A stretch of DNA of 64,000 nt from Acheta domesticus (GCA_031308135.1 JAHLJT010000631.1:176440282-176504281), one strand, 5' to 3'; numbered from the stretch's first letter, positions 1 through 11,605 are shown. Program-made: numbers and translations. Notes: generated from the letters alone by a model not told the origin.

Positions 1-887
1 ATGAATGGATGAACATACACCGATATACAGATCGTTCAACGCGGTTCAGCATACGCATAACGTACATTCCGGGTGATCTGAATATTAGGGATGCTCAAGA
101 AGCTACAGCGTCTATCAGAAACAATGCATGCACTTTAGCGGTTAATGTCCGTTGGCTGCTATGTAACGGACGCCATTGCAGTGCGCCAGTGAGTCCGTGT
201 GTATATGGGCCCTTGCTGCACTACGACGGACGCACTTGGTCATGTGACCAGTTGGCATTCACATACTCATCGTGACGCGTGGCACCTGCTTGGTGGGGGG
301 GGGGGAAATGCGAGAGAACTAAATTAGTTCAACTCATAACTAATCTTAGTTTATTTTACTAACAAAAACAAACAAAACACGAAAAAATGCGATTTTATAT
401 TTATAAAACCAAAAATAATTTCAAATATTAAGTAATTTGGAAATTCACAAAAATATTCAGTGAATTGGTAAATTAATAATTGTATTTTATATTAAAACTA
501 TTTCTGCTACAGAATTACTCAAATTTTCTCCTTCTATTTCGATTCCATATTTATTTGGTCTGGGATAGCTTTTCGGTTTTGCTTATCTTTGTTATAGTTT
601 AATGACCTTAATAAAACGGACATGGTAATTGTATAACAATTTATTGATTGTTGTACATCTCTCAACGTTTTGACCATGTTTAGGGTCTTTTTCAAAATCT
701 AGTGTCCAGAATTTGTTGACATCATAGATAAAATGGCATAATTTTAATAAAAAATTGTCATTATGGAATAAAAAACATATCACTTCGTAAAATTCATCTG
801 GGCAATTGGTGGTTTTGGGTTTTGTCCCATCCTCTCCAGCTGCCATCTGACGTCACACAAAGTATATTTTTCATATTTTTCAGTCCT
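1..887. other. No gene seen; AT-rich stretch after a short GC-moderate start
   Basis: The first 290 bases are of moderate GC and have an 88-codon open frame that shows no recognisable domain and no splice context, so I do not call it. A run of eleven G residues lies at 295-305. From 306 to about 887 the DNA is AT-rich with frequent stops in all frames. I see no gene, RNA or repeat boundary here. Confidence 0.5.
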
Positions 888-1479
888 CTAGTAGTAGACA
901 TGACTAAGCATGCAATAGAAGAGTGAAACTTCTTCTTTATGGACATTTTTGTTGAACAATTTGGAACCCATTTTGGAAGAAAATGTTGTTTGAGCGTCTG
1001 TGAAAATGCACATTTTAAAGTTCTTTTTCACTGAAAATTTTTACGTTTTCGAAAAAATGTATCCACATCGCTTTAAATGTAAATATTAATTGCGTGATAG
1101 ATATTTAAAAAAAATAATTTTCCATAATTTTTGAAAAAGACAAAAAGAATACGTGAAAGTGGAATTTGTGTAGTGTTATTCAGTCCATTTAGCATTATGT
1201 TCAAAAAGCTCAAAGAAAACATTTGGAGCTGTTTTCGAGAAAATAGTGTTTGAGCGGTTAGGAAAACCCGGAATTCTGAGCTCATTTTCACAGAAAAACT
1301 TTTTCAAGAAACTTTACAAGAATCACTTGTATATTTGAATCACTTAAATATTTTAATCACTTATAAATGCAATAATTTATACAAATCGCAGTATAAATAT
1401 TAACGACGTGAGAGAGATATCAAACAAATTACAATATGTGATTTTTGAAAAAACAAAAGAATAGAGCGTTTATATTTTC

Positions 1480-1545
1480 TGTTACAGTATTGATGAATTA
1501 GTCTCCTTTTTAAGACAGTAATTATAATGAAATATATAATCATTA
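1480..1545 (+). repeat. Partial copy of the 1891-2008 hairpin arm
   Basis: This stretch (gaattagtctcctttttaag and following bases) matches the left arm of the hairpin at 1891-2008 with a few mismatches. With the right arm of that hairpin it could instead form the two ends of a larger inverted-terminal-repeat element of about 530 bp. I cannot decide between a solo arm and a nested element. Confidence 0.45.
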
Positions 1546-1890
1546 TCAAATTTCTTATTTTTTAGAACCAATGTTTCTCCTTCTACCACTGTTTTATCAT
1601 CTGTGTACCATGAGGACTAAGACTCAGGATGAAGCCAGTAGACTTGTCTTGAGGAATCCCAGAACAGTTCTCGAATTTTGATAACATATTGGGGTGTATC
1701 ACAACGGATTGGAATTCGATTAACAATTAAAACACTGTTCTTTATTTTTGTTCGGAATTATTGAACAATTTGTTTAAAATTCCACGTAATATTGTTCTTA
1801 GTCTTAAGTTCACTTAGTTATGATTGCACATAAGGCCTCTTTCAGGGACTGAGGCTATACATTTCTCGATTTTAGTCTTGCATACTGTAT

Positions 1891-2008
1891 GTTATTTGTT
1901 CATATTGAGGAATTAGTCCCTTTTTAAGACAGTAATTGTGATGAATTGAATAATCATTACAACTACTGTCTTAAAAAGGGGACGAATTCCTCAATATGAA
2001 CAAATAAC
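1891..2008. mobile_element. Foldback/MITE-like hairpin
   Basis: Two arms of about 54 bases (1891-1944 and 1953-2008) are reverse complements with only a few mismatches, separated by about eight bases. Each outer end reads GTTATTTGTTCATATTGAGG. The near-perfect stem with almost no spacer is typical of a palindromic MITE or a collapsed foldback element. No obvious target duplication was found. Confidence 0.6.
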
Positions 2009-2537
2009 AGACAGGCCCCAATCACGTTCTGTTGTAGTACATTTAATACTATCCCTAACAAAAGTTAAAGAAAAAAATAGACATGTGTTTGAGAAATTCT
2101 TGTTTTGATATTTATAAATACATGCCCTATTTCATGCAATATTTCGCGTAAACTACAACGTTTTCAAAAGATGTACATGGCCTAAACGGAAGAAATAATT
2201 TTGGAGAATAAATTTCACTTGAAGGAAAAGTCTCTGTCTTGAATTCTACAGGTCTACCTTCTACAGTTGTAGGAAGACGCCCGAAAAATTCAAACAGTTG
2301 CAATTTTCAAAATTTCAAAGGTAACAGGGAAAATAGGACCTATTTCGTCTTACAAAACATTTTATAAAATTGGAGTCATTTTTGGGAAACTTCAAAATGT
2401 CACAGGAACTTCATGTAAAGTACCCAAAAACATTATGTTCAAAATGTTATTCAAAATCGCAGAGCCTCCTGTAAGGTTAGATTGACTGGGTAGCATTCAG
2501 TTTCGAAAAAATCTTAGGCGCTAATGCTTTTCACAGA

Positions 2538-2621
2538 GGACAGGCGGACGGACTGACTGACGGACAGACAGACAGATTGACGGAGGGACGGACAGAGGGA
2601 CGGAGGGACAGACGGATGGAC
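2538..2621 (+). repeat. GACG/GACA/GAGG degenerate tetranucleotide tract
   Basis: Imperfect tandem tetranucleotides (GACGGACA, GACAGACA, GAGGGACG). The same type of tract sits at the same relative place in the Helitron-like copy at 10675-11605, so it is part of that family and not an independent microsatellite. Confidence 0.6.
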
Positions 2622-2796
2622 ATTTTGAGAAAAACACTTTTTCAGTATCAGGAGAACCCCAAACGTGTATTTCCGCTGAAATCTCGAAATTGATATTCCG
2701 CAGCGTTACTGATTTTCTCTACTACTTATATTACTCCGTGCATATTTTTACTACTGCTTGTATTACACCGTATAAGCGTTCTAAGTATACGAGAAA

Positions 2797-3112
2797 GTAG
2801 AAAAGCAATTGAAGCGGATCTGGAAGACTTTCAACTGAACTGGAAAACAATTCCTTAAAAATTGGTTTTTTTAATCCGGGTTTGCGGGGTGCATCACCAC
2901 ATCTATTAAGTTGACTGCTGAGTTGACGTGCGTCTCAGCGTGTATTATGTTGTAATTTATCAGTGTGTACCTGTAAGACTATGCTGATTGTCGCCAGATT
3001 TCAAAACAATATGTTCAGTTCACAACAACTAATTTGCTATTTAAAGCTGCTTGACAAAAGAATTGATTTTTCTTGCTAAATGATTTTCAAATTGCAGCAT
3101 AATTTTGCAATA

Positions 3113-3158
<46 letters not shown>

Positions 3159-4599
3159 TAATAACTTTTCACTACTTAGAACATGCATTTTTTCACGTTT
3201 AATTTTTAATCACATTAGTACAATGCAATATCTCCTGTGAAGCAATGTACCAGTATTGTTGCAACTAATATATACTATATTTCCTTTTCAAATTGTTAGC
3301 GTTTTTCTCCCTGCGTACCGTGCTTCATTGGGTATTACACGACCCTACCCGGTCTAATGCACAGTTCAGGGCCTGACTGTTCGAAGTTGGGTTCTACTAC
3401 GCAATTTTCACCTTCAAAATAATATTAATGAAGTGCGGAATTTTACCACGGGCCACGCTACTTTATTTTTTCATAACAATAAACAATCTCTTCTAGTATT
3501 TCTTAAAATGTAAATAGTTTATGTGTGAGCAAAAACTTGTCAATCAATTTAGCTAACCTCTCGTATAAAGTCTGTTAGTTAATACCAGATTCCAATAAAC
3601 AATCTTTCAATACAAAATTTCAAAATGCACATTTGTATTAGAACCTTAATGTCTCGAATATGGAAAGGAAACGTTTTAAACGAAAGTCAACATCCATTTA
3701 TCTAATACTTCAGTATATTCAAGTGTTCTCAAATACATTGAACTAAACTCACTATACTCTTGAAGTAAAAAAAGTTTCTTCGATGTTTCACATAATGAGT
3801 CCACACAAATTGTTTCTTAATTCCGTAATGTAGAGCACCCACATACAGATGAGTCATTTCAAGTGTCTCATTTACATTAAATATACAAATTAATCAATAT
3901 TATTTTGCTATGGAAGGTTTCCTTGCTAAACTGCAATTTCTCGACGATTTTTTTTCTTCTATAACATCGAGATAGTGTTCTTTTGATAAATCAAAGTCCT
4001 AGATATATTTCTACAAACAATTATGTTTTCCAATACAATCTGTGAAAAACGCAAATATTTGAAATGTGGTAAAATGGGTACAATTAAATTTATTTAGCTT
4101 CGACTGCCTTCGTTTAGAATCTTACGTGTTATCCATCACTGTAATGCAATATGCTGAGAAATAGCTTGATTTAACTATCGTAAAGCAGTACTGAAATGTA
4201 CCAACAACGTCTCGTTATAGACTCTTACGAGATCGTTGGAATCATTCATCTAAGATGGTTATAATCGTGACCCGTTCCGAATTTATATTAAAATTTTGGG
4301 CGCCAGGAACAGGTTACGTTAATTAAAAATGACCAATGCTTCCACAGCTAATTTCAACAAATGTTATAACTGTCCGGCTAGCTGGGTCAATGGGTCCCGT
4401 TATGGATAATCGCTATCGCCTAGATAGCCGATTACTTGATCTGCCAACTGTACAGTATGGCGAGGAATCTGAAAGGGAATAATTATCTATTTCTAACTAT
4501 TTAACAATTTTGATTGACTAAATGAAAATCTTTTCATTTCCAAAAGAAAAAAATTCAACAATTTATTTAACAATATTTACAATTGTTTAGTCCTTAGGT
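2797..4599. other. No gene seen; AT-rich
   Basis: AT-rich, stop-dense in all frames. It contains a (TA)n run at 3116-3154. A short GC-moderate patch at 3300-3400 has no recognisable content. Confidence 0.5.
3116..3154. repeat. (TA)n microsatellite
   Basis: About 19 uninterrupted TA units. Confidence 0.9.
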
Positions 4600-5335
4600 A
4601 ATGACCTCGTTTTAAGATATATATCTTTTGTACTGCAGTAATTATTTACCGTCTTGGTCGCCGACGCCCCGCAGTCTCTTCTCACTTGAATGTAGGCGAT
4701 CCCAAGTTCCGCTTCTCTCTTCTAATCTTGCGACGTTGCCGACGCGTTCAGCCCTCACGGACTAGAATATCTACCGGTTCTTAACTGGTATTCAGAGTTC
4801 CTAGTCTTCCCCAATTAGTGGTAAAATATTAAAGTCCAAAACCGCAATATAAGAAAAAACTTTCAAAGTCCTAATCGAACTTCCCGTTGCACATCAACTT
4901 CCAGATTCCGAAAAACTATTGACGTCTCACTCGAAAGTTACAAGTCCTACTTCACTAACGTTGATCTCGCGAGCGATCTTTACTACTCGTCGACAACTAT
5001 CAGAATGTCCAGTTCTCCCTGTTCTTTCGCCCTCAACGCTTCGGTATCCGTCCTTCGTTCCTCTTTTTTAAAACAAAACTACAAAATTTGACAGTCTATT
5101 CTCCCTTAGCCAATCCATTCATCTCTTATCAAACCAAGTAGCCATGCCCCCGACAGTCATTCCTTTTCAGACCAATCACACATTATTTTATTTGTCTATC
5201 TAGCCAGCGCCCCCATCTCTTCAAGGCCTGAATGCAGTTTGTTGACCTTGCCAACCACTGCGCCGGCGTTGCTAAGGCTGTATATCGCCATTTGCATACC
5301 CTTTTGTCCAACCCATTTACAGCCAATGTTGTTAA
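4600..5335. other. Pyrimidine-rich, GC-moderate block; possible decayed LTR-type repeat
   Basis: Compared with both flanks this block has higher GC and a strong C/T bias on the + strand, with many CTTCTC/TCTCTT motifs. It has no open frame worth calling. The composition suggests an old inserted repeat on the minus strand (reverse complement purine-rich, with GACTGTCGGGGGCATGGC at about 5140-5160). No paired long terminal repeat was found, so the class is open. Confidence 0.2.
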
Positions 5336-6289
5336 AAAAATATTATAGATTTTGGTATATCACAAAACGTATGCTAGATTACAGAAAATAATTGTGTAAA
5401 AAAATACGTTTATAATAAAGGACTAAAATACTATATCAAACATTAACCTTTTAATCCCATTTGTGCTCAAATATGAGCGAAATTCTATGTTGCAAGTGCT
5501 AGAGTTTTTAAGAATGTCTGCTTAATGCACAAATACAGAACTTTGGAGGAGTCCGATAAATCTATATTAACGAGCATTCTGCAGTAATAAAATTGACCGA
5601 GATTTCAAAACAACTAACTCTTTTATAATCTTAAATGGTTAATTACATCACATATAAACACATTCATTTATTTTTAATTTTTTTCTAGGTGTTTACACCA
5701 ACCTAAGAATAAACTTAAATGATTTCCTAGGAACTTTTACTGAACGGTTTTCCTAGGCGTAATTAGAAGCTAATTTTCCTCACCTCGATAGTCGTCTGTA
5801 TAAATAAAAATGAAAATATCCGTTTGATGCCTATCTCCTCCTGCGCGGCTCAACAAATTTCATCCATTTTTGAAACATAGATTGTGAATACTGTAGCATC
5901 GCTTTGTGTTGATCTAGGACAATTGTCAAAGAATACAAAAAAAACTTTAACAATATCACAAAACCCTTGCAATGTTGCGAAAACACAAAATTAAAGGCAC
6001 ACACTGACCAAGCGATGCTACCTGACTAACACAGCAAGAAAAACCAAATTAATGTAACATTGCAGAATGTATTGAAAGGTTACGAGGCACACATGGCTGG
6101 ATTTTCCAACCCAGACCACTCTCACAGCTCCACAGCTCCTCCAAATTACACAGCTGTCTAGTAGAGGGTCTCAAATGCAGATATCAAGAAAATGCCTTTC
6201 ACCACCGTGGATGCTTCACGATCAAGGTTCACCATAGCCCCTTCCGCTTGGCCCACACTCCACCAGCCATCTCTCCCGCTGTCCACCAG
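5336..6289. other. No gene seen; AT-rich
   Basis: AT-rich to mixed sequence without a supportable frame, RNA or repeat boundary. Confidence 0.5.
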
Positions 6290-6540
6290 GCTCTGGCCCC
6301 GCCCCGGGTTCAGACCCCGGGCAGGGCGCAGGGGGGGGGCGGGCAGCCGGCTAGCCGGCGGAGGGGCGGACGTAGGCGGGGGAGATACGGGCGGCGACGG
6401 CGTGATGGTGATGGTAGCGGCGGTGACGGTGGTGATGTCGACGTGACGTCATCGGTGTCGGCGCCGAGGGTAGCTGGTTGCAACCTGGCCGGGCGGCGGG
6501 AGAACCGCCACACGCATCGCGGCGCGGGGAAACAATGATC
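6290..6540. other. CpG-rich island
   Basis: Abrupt GC- and CpG-rich island (GGCGGCGACGGCG, GGCGGGGGAG) in AT-rich DNA, with a nine-G run near 6330. Open frames on both strands are by-products of low stop frequency and are low in complexity. It could be a promoter or a 5' exon; no TATA box, initiator or splice donor stands out. Confidence 0.5.
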
Positions 6541-6582
6541 AATTAATTCAATCATTAATTGATTGATTGATTGTTGATTGAT
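6541..6582 (+). repeat. (GATT)n degenerate microsatellite
   Basis: Imperfect GATT tandem units directly after the CpG island. Confidence 0.7.
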
Positions 6583-7395
6583 TTTTTTTAAGTGAGACGC
6601 GCGAACTTTGGAGTTGGAGCCCCCATAACACACTGGTGTAGCATGGAACTCCCATAATTTAGCGGGAGTATCACAAAGAGTGCCCAGGTGGGCGGAAGTC
6701 GCAGGAACTTGTCCGCGCCGACCAAAATGTGCTAACAACAATGTGGGATAATAAGTCAAGATAATCAATTAATGGTGAAATTATCTGAGGAAACAAAGAC
6801 TGAGCAGAACGGAGCGTTGATGATTGAGGTAGGGCATCTTTAACACAGCTATTTAACTAAGATCAAAAATTCAGCGACTGTCGCGACCGGATCGCACAGT
6901 CAATGAAGCTTTAGAGACTCACAAATCAATATGACACCTAAAAGTGTGTTTTCAATTTGTTTTTCTTTCATTATGTAACGACGATGAAAAAGTAAACCTT
7001 ACAAATACGTTTGAAAAGCAAAGGAATGTAATTGTGCTAATTGGACTTGATTTAGCTTAAATTGTACATATCTATATACTACAGTATTTTCAAAATTTAA
7101 TAACTGTGATATTCGACTCCGTATTTTCTATATTCTCTGAAACTGTTTTATTTCTATCTGGTTAAGGTTGGTTATTTCAATGTTTAATGTTCATGGATAA
7201 TTATAAACAGTGTATTTCTAATAAGTTAATCAGAGTAAACCATTTAAAGGTGTAGCACACAGAAAAGCATATTACTTCTGTACATAAAGCACTGTGTACT
7301 GACAACGCATGTAACAAAATAAAACGCTCGCAGCGGATGCACATATTTTTTTAATTTTTGAATGTTTAGAAATAGTTTCATTATTCACCAAAATA
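6583..7395. other. No gene seen
   Basis: Mixed then AT-rich sequence, leading into the LINE target site at 7396. Confidence 0.5.
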
Positions 7396-7976
7396 ATGAG
7401 CTCTGATGGCAGACAGATCAGCAAAAGAGGCATCACAACTTGAGGAAAGAAGTAACTTTTCCGTAATACCAGAAGACTATCACGCCCATATAAAGAGAAA
7501 TCTACAAGAACTGGACAGGCAAGAATGGAATAATAGTGCTCGCTGCAAACTAAGAAGTGTCTGTGAATATGATTTATACAATCCAGCCACATCCTTCTGT
7601 AGAGATGACCAGATTGTGTTTTCTAGATGCAGAATAGGTCATACTAAGCTCATTCATGCCAACCTGATCACCGGGAATTTGACTGTAATGTGTAATGTGT
7701 GTAATGTTTCAATGTGTATTAACCATTTATTTTTGTGCCCCAGGTTTGAGGATGACCAGGTGAGACATGGTGTAAATAATGATATGAAAATAGTGCTAAA
7801 TGACAAGAAAAATGCAGTCGATTTGTTAATTTTTTGAAGGCCAGTAATTTGTACAAAGAAATTTAAAAATGTATAAATTATTAAAAATTGTATATGTTGT
7901 TAATGTCTGTCGCTAATAACTTCAGCAGTTGATGCGACATAAAATAAAATAAAATTTTAAAAAAATGAGCTCTGAT
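7396..7976 (+). mobile_element. 5'-truncated LINE (Jockey/I/R1-like) with 13-bp target-site duplication
   Basis: The identical 13-mer AATGAGCTCTGAT stands at 7396-7408 and 7964-7976. Between them lies the last part of a LINE ORF2, a short 3' UTR and an A-rich tail (AAAATAAAATAAAA, then a run of A) ending at the second copy. This is the classic product of target-primed reverse transcription with 5' truncation. The perfect duplication and the frame open to its natural stop indicate a recent insertion. The bases before the tail (GTTGATGCGACAT) resemble the 3' ends of Jockey-group elements as I know them. Confidence 0.85.
7406..7837 (+). pseudogene. C-terminal piece of LINE ORF2 (end of RNase H plus zinc-knuckle tail)
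   Basis: The 143-codon frame begins at an ATG supplied by host target DNA. Residues 2-9 (ADRSAKEA) correspond to the last conserved RNase H motif of Jockey/I LINEs (NExADxLAKEA). After a spacer comes a block with RDDQIVFSRCRIGHTKLIHA (about residues 66-85), the counterpart of the RLRIGHTRLTH motif. A putative zinc knuckle CNVCNVSMCINHLFLCP (about 96-112) follows, then the stop at 7835-7837. The endonuclease and reverse transcriptase are missing, so it cannot mobilise itself. The family assignment rests on motif recognition only; the clade within Jockey/I/R1 is not decided. Confidence 0.8.
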
Positions 7977-8191
7977 TTTATGGACATCAATTAAAAACTG
8001 TTTGATCAATTTTAACCATTCCAAAAGACAAATTCAACAATCATAACCAAAATGAATTAATCATTAAATATAAAGTATTAAATTCTTGTGGTCTAGATAT
8101 TTATTAGAACTGCGTACGAATAACATTATAACTATAAATTGTAACGGAATATAATGTCCTATTTATGTGATATAGATTTCAAAAATTAATC
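7977..8191. other. No gene seen; AT-rich
   Basis: AT-rich sequence after the LINE insertion, nothing supportable. Confidence 0.5.
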
Positions 8192-8425
8192 TTAAAATTG
8201 TACAATTTCTGCACATGCTTTTTGTTGTTGGGGAGGGCTCGTTGCTATCACAACGTCATGTTCGTTTCCTTCCCGACACTTTCCGGGTCCTGGGATGTGG
8301 GTCATATGAGTGTGGGATATCAGCTTGGCGCATGGCCTTAAGGATGAGTGCAAGATCAGAATAGGCAATCGAGGATCGATCGGATTCTTTGGCTCTTTAT
8401 CCACGGTTTTGCTTGAACATCATAG
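8192..8425 (-). CDS. Low-confidence candidate coding exon, product unknown
   Basis: A 70-codon minus-strand frame (from 8404) ends at a stop at 8192-8194 in a GC-moderate patch within AT-rich DNA. A weak pyrimidine-rich acceptor (GATGTTCAAG) lies near 8425. The composition (PPQQQKACAEIVQF at the C-terminus, HDVVIATSP before it) is more protein-like than random AT frames. I recognise no domain. It lies downstream of the minus-strand candidate exon at 9179-9385 and could be an alternative last exon of the same gene, or chance. Confidence 0.15.
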
Positions 8426-8719
8426 AAATGAAAAGACATAAACAATATACCAGCAGTATCTGTTAATATCTTTTGTGATGTAGCAACAATACATATTATT
8501 CAGTTGATTTCTTATTAGAGGTCAAAATACTACAAACTATACCACAGAGATCGTTTAATTTCGTTTAATATGTTTTCAATGTATAATACTACTTTTGTTT
8601 CAAATCTATGATATATTTTGTGTGTACTATATTACTGTTGTGCAAACTTTGTAATCATTAGTTCATAATTTTGAAACCGTTTTCAACAACAGCCAAACAG
8701 CAAGCCATGATCAAACAGG

Positions 8720-8758
8720 AATTATTAAACTCTCAATAAAATTGAGAGTTTAATAATT
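8720..8758. repeat. Perfect 18-bp hairpin
   Basis: AATTATTAAACTCTCAAT at 8720-8737 is followed after three bases by its exact reverse complement at 8741-8758. It has no T-run typical of terminators and no mature-miRNA-like length (a miRNA precursor needs about 22-bp arms plus a longer loop). It may be a minimal foldback remnant. Confidence 0.7.
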
Positions 8759-9178
8759 GGAATTCGAATCGTCTTTGTACCTGAACATTAAATAAATAAA
8801 TGATAATTAAAATAAATAAATAAAACGTATTAGCAACCTGTTTCTAGAATTCTCATCCTGTCATTGGTCAACTGTTGTCAAAAATTTGACATCCTCAAGG
8901 CTTGAAGCTAAAACCTCCTGGTCAACAATGCATCAGTTCCGGATTGCGAACTATTTTTACATTTTATATCTCTTAAAACGCGTAATATAGAAGAAATAAT
9001 ATTATTCGAAGAAAATATAAACTTGGATGTTATCATTCACATAGAAAGTTCTGTCAGGGGTTTTAAAAATCCTGGCATTTCGAGATTTGTTCAGTTCCTT
9101 AACTGACAATTTTAACTCATTCTCAATCTCAAGTGAGGTTTCATATGATAATTTGTTTGCGATTATACATCAGGCAGA

Positions 9179-9385
9179 TCATGCCCATTTTTCCTCTCCG
9201 GTTGAGAGCTGGCCCCACTGTGTGCGGATGATGGTCGTGTAGGAGGCCGTATCTCCGGGCGAGTCATCGATCGATGTATCGAGCTCGGTTATCGGAGACC
9301 TCGTCCGAGCGATGGCGGCGAACAGCGGTGTGTGAAGTTGGTCGGAGATCTCAAGTCCGGAGGCAGGTTGCACGTGCGCTCTGAC
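9179..9385 (-). CDS. Candidate terminal coding exon, product unknown
   Basis: On the minus strand a pyrimidine-rich acceptor (TTTTCTCTTCGGGTAG, ending at 9386) is followed by 69 codons in phase 0 to a TGA at 9179-9181. Codons are rich in G/C at third positions although both flanks are AT-rich, and the translation is complex and non-repetitive (for example LEISDQLHTPLFAAIARTRS and DTSIDDSPGDTASYTTIIRT). This looks like the C-terminus of a real protein, perhaps the cytoplasmic tail of a receptor or channel, but I recognise no family and that suggestion is inference. No consensus donor lies inside the exon, supporting a last exon. The upstream exons would lie at higher coordinates on the minus strand; none was found. 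It could also be a retrocopy or a repeat-derived frame. Confidence 0.4.
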   Translation of the reverse strand, partial: VRAHVQPASGLEISDQLHTPLFAAIARTRSPITELDTSIDDSPGDTASYTTIIRTQWGQLSTGEEKWA

Positions 9386-10275
9386 CTACCCGAAGAGAAA
9401 ATGGTGCTGCTTACGAACATCTTGAGATGCTTTTTTGACCTAAGTCTGAGATTTGAGTATCAAGAAACTGCGAACTGTTAATTTCCAGTCGGTGGCTTGT
9501 GCTGAAAATCTGATTCGTTCAAATAAATGCAATATTACAAATGAAATTGTGACTATTAAAAAAGGGTAGTTATTTTCTTGATTTCATGTCATTAGTAGTG
9601 TATTTTGTGAAATATTCATAATTTACTTAGAGAGTAATTTACCATACAATGTAAAAAAATGGTGGAAAGAAAACAAAACTTCCTTGAAAATTAAATTACG
9701 AAAGTAGAAAATGTTTCCAAACTCACCAAATTTGTATATTCTCGGCATCTTACATCATACTGCTCAAAATAATAATTACTAGCAAACATATTAATTATGC
9801 TCTAAAGAAGAAAAATTATTTTTTTACTCATTTAATTAAAAACAGATTTGTTTTGTCAGTAAGAAAGTATAGATGTTATGTGAATGCAGTTAGTAATTTT
9901 TATCGCCTTCAAATAATATTAAATTCACCTTAAAATAAACTTTAATATTCCTTAGCAAAGCTTTTTTCTGCCTAGAATAGTTTATTTTTTCTCGATTTTT
10001 GTCTAAATAACGATACAAAATTCTGTAATGAATTTGATACACTCGTACGTTCATCGTACGTACTACAATAACTCGTACGTCGCTGTAAAAATGTATTAAT
10101 TAAATTTCCTTCAAAATTCGGCAGAGATAAAATAGCGAGCTTTTTAATTACAAATTTTCGAGTAGCAGCTAAGAATACCAAAATATAGTACAATTCAAAG
10201 TAAATTTTGTCTAAGTAAAAATGTTGATAATAAAGTCCATGGTGTGATAATAAATGGTTAAACGTTTCATTACAG
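9386..10275. other. No gene seen; AT-rich with a CGTACG cluster
   Basis: AT-rich. At 10042-10083 the motif TCGTACGT (or CGTACGTA) appears three times within about 40 bases. No gene is supportable. Confidence 0.45.
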
Positions 10276-10451
10276 CCGAGGCAGTAAGAAAACGTCCTCA
10301 AAACAAACCTCAGTCATGTTTGTGTGAAGGTGATTCTGCAAAATTGGCTAGCTTGGTCGTAAAGGGCCTCAATCTACCAAGGGTTCTGAAGATTCGTGCG
10401 TCTGTTGACGGCTCTTTAAAGCGACAGCCTCCGCACAGCCCTTTATGGCCC
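10276..10451 (+). CDS. Low-confidence candidate internal exon, product unknown
   Basis: A CGTTTCATTACAG acceptor ends at 10275 and a C|GTAAGT donor starts at 10452, bounding 176 bases open in one frame. The translation includes SCLCEGDSAKLASLVVKGLN. GC is raised in the second half. No domain is recognised and the flanking frame is also open without splicing, so this may be chance or repeat-derived. Confidence 0.15.
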
Positions 10452-10674
10452 GTAAGTTTTCAGTCGCCTCGTCGTCCTAGGTCGCAGGCGGACTGCAAGT
10501 ATGTGGCCGGTCAAGTCACTGAAAGAAATGACCATTACTTCAAACATTCCGCAACACTTTCTAAATTAATATTTACGAATATTTTTTCTGAGAATGGATA
10601 TAAAGCATTTATACCATTTAAATCACATTTACTGTGATTGCTATCTGATTGTTTAGAAAACCACTAATAATTAA

Positions 10675-11605
10675 TTAGTGGTGCTACAGAATGGCACAGA
10701 CTTTCCCGTATTAGTTTTCTATTTCCTTGGATCTTCGCTAGCTATTCGGAATTGCCACAAACTCTTTCTTGCCAGATGTCATCAATCACCGCCAAAAGTA
10801 CATTTTTTTGTCATTTTCTTAATTTTTCGCTTTCCTATTGGTAGAGCGGAAACATTAATTTTAGAATATTAAAGAACACAAAAACCTAGTCATAAATGGC
10901 AACTTTCTTTTAAAAATTATGTGCCGTTTTAAAAAAATGGCGTTTTAGCGCTATTAAAAATGCGAAATTTGAAGTTCATTTTCACTGAAAATGTTTGAGT
11001 TTTCAAAATGCTTTGTTTGAATTTATTTGAAGAACTTACACTCACAAATATAATAATCTTCAAATATAAAATCGGACCTATGCCATGTTAATAAGTGTAT
11101 TTTACTCTATTCATACAAGAAATTTAAAGAAAACATTTGGAGCCGTTTTTGAGAAAATTTTGAAAATCCCCGGGGGTCTTCACATAAAGTACCCCCAAAT
11201 TTTGAAGAATCTTTTTCAAAATACGGAAGCTTTGACTAGAAGCAGATTGACCGGGGAATATCCATTTTGGAAGAAATCGTACGTATGGTTTAGGCGCTAG
11301 CAGTGTTCACAGTCGGACAGACAGACAGACATAGACAGACAGACAGACGGACGGACGGACGGACAGACAGACGGACGTTTTCCTTTCAATTGGGTTTTCG
11401 GTATCAAGGACCTAGAAAACAGCTGGCTACGCCACGTGTTAGGAGATTTTTTTTCTTAATTTAGCAACTGGTTGTATCCACTTTTTCGTTTTCACGGCCC
11501 GGCAATTATTTTTTTTCTCCTGAAAATTGGCCATTTTTTCGCGCAGCATTACATAACTTTCCCTACACTGTGTATATCACTCCGTGTATACGTACGTATA
11601 CGGGA
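10675..11605 (-). mobile_element. Helitron-like non-autonomous repeat, copy 2
   Basis: On the minus strand it begins near 11605 with TCCCGTATACGTACG and ends at 10675 with GCACCACTAA, followed by T: a CTRR end with the expected host T. Just before the end is the family block ACGGGAAAGTCTGTGCCATT and a short GTGC/GCAC stem. It aligns along its whole length, in opposite orientation, with 40582-41680. It contains the GACA/GACG tract at 11313-11376. No coding frame is recognisable; the longest frames are low in information. Helitron is my best class because of the CTRR-T ends in several copies, but the 5' flanking base is not the expected A. Confidence 0.5.
11313..11376 (+). repeat. (GACA)n/(GACG)n tetranucleotide tract
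   Basis: Tandem GACA and GACG units inside the Helitron-like copy, equivalent to 2538-2621. Confidence 0.8.

Larger units (their letters stand above)
888..2796 (-). mobile_element. Helitron-like non-autonomous repeat, copy 1 (degenerate, interrupted)
   Basis: Reading the minus strand, this copy starts near 2796 with TTTCTCGTATAC, like the other copies, and ends near 888 with CTAG. It shares three blocks with the copy at 10675-11605: the 'gcgctaatgc' segment followed by GACG/GACA tetranucleotides (2510-2620), the AAAGAAAACATTTGGAGC block (about 1210), and the 5' terminal segment (2690-2796). It is interrupted by hairpin material at 1480-2008. The base after CTAG on the element strand is A instead of the expected T, so this 3' end is less certain than in the other copies. 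No open frame of RepHel size is present, so it is at best a passenger element. Confidence 0.35.

Noticed and set aside
1..275. 88-codon + frame at the window edge
   Set aside because: No recognisable motif, no splice signals, and cut by the window boundary context; could not be supported.
6310..6768. 152-codon minus-strand frame
   Set aside because: Half lies in a CpG island with low-complexity translation; no supportable start, splice site or family.
8720..8758. miRNA precursor or terminator
   Set aside because: 18-bp stem with a 3-base loop is too short and tight for a miRNA precursor, and bacterial-type terminators do not apply here.
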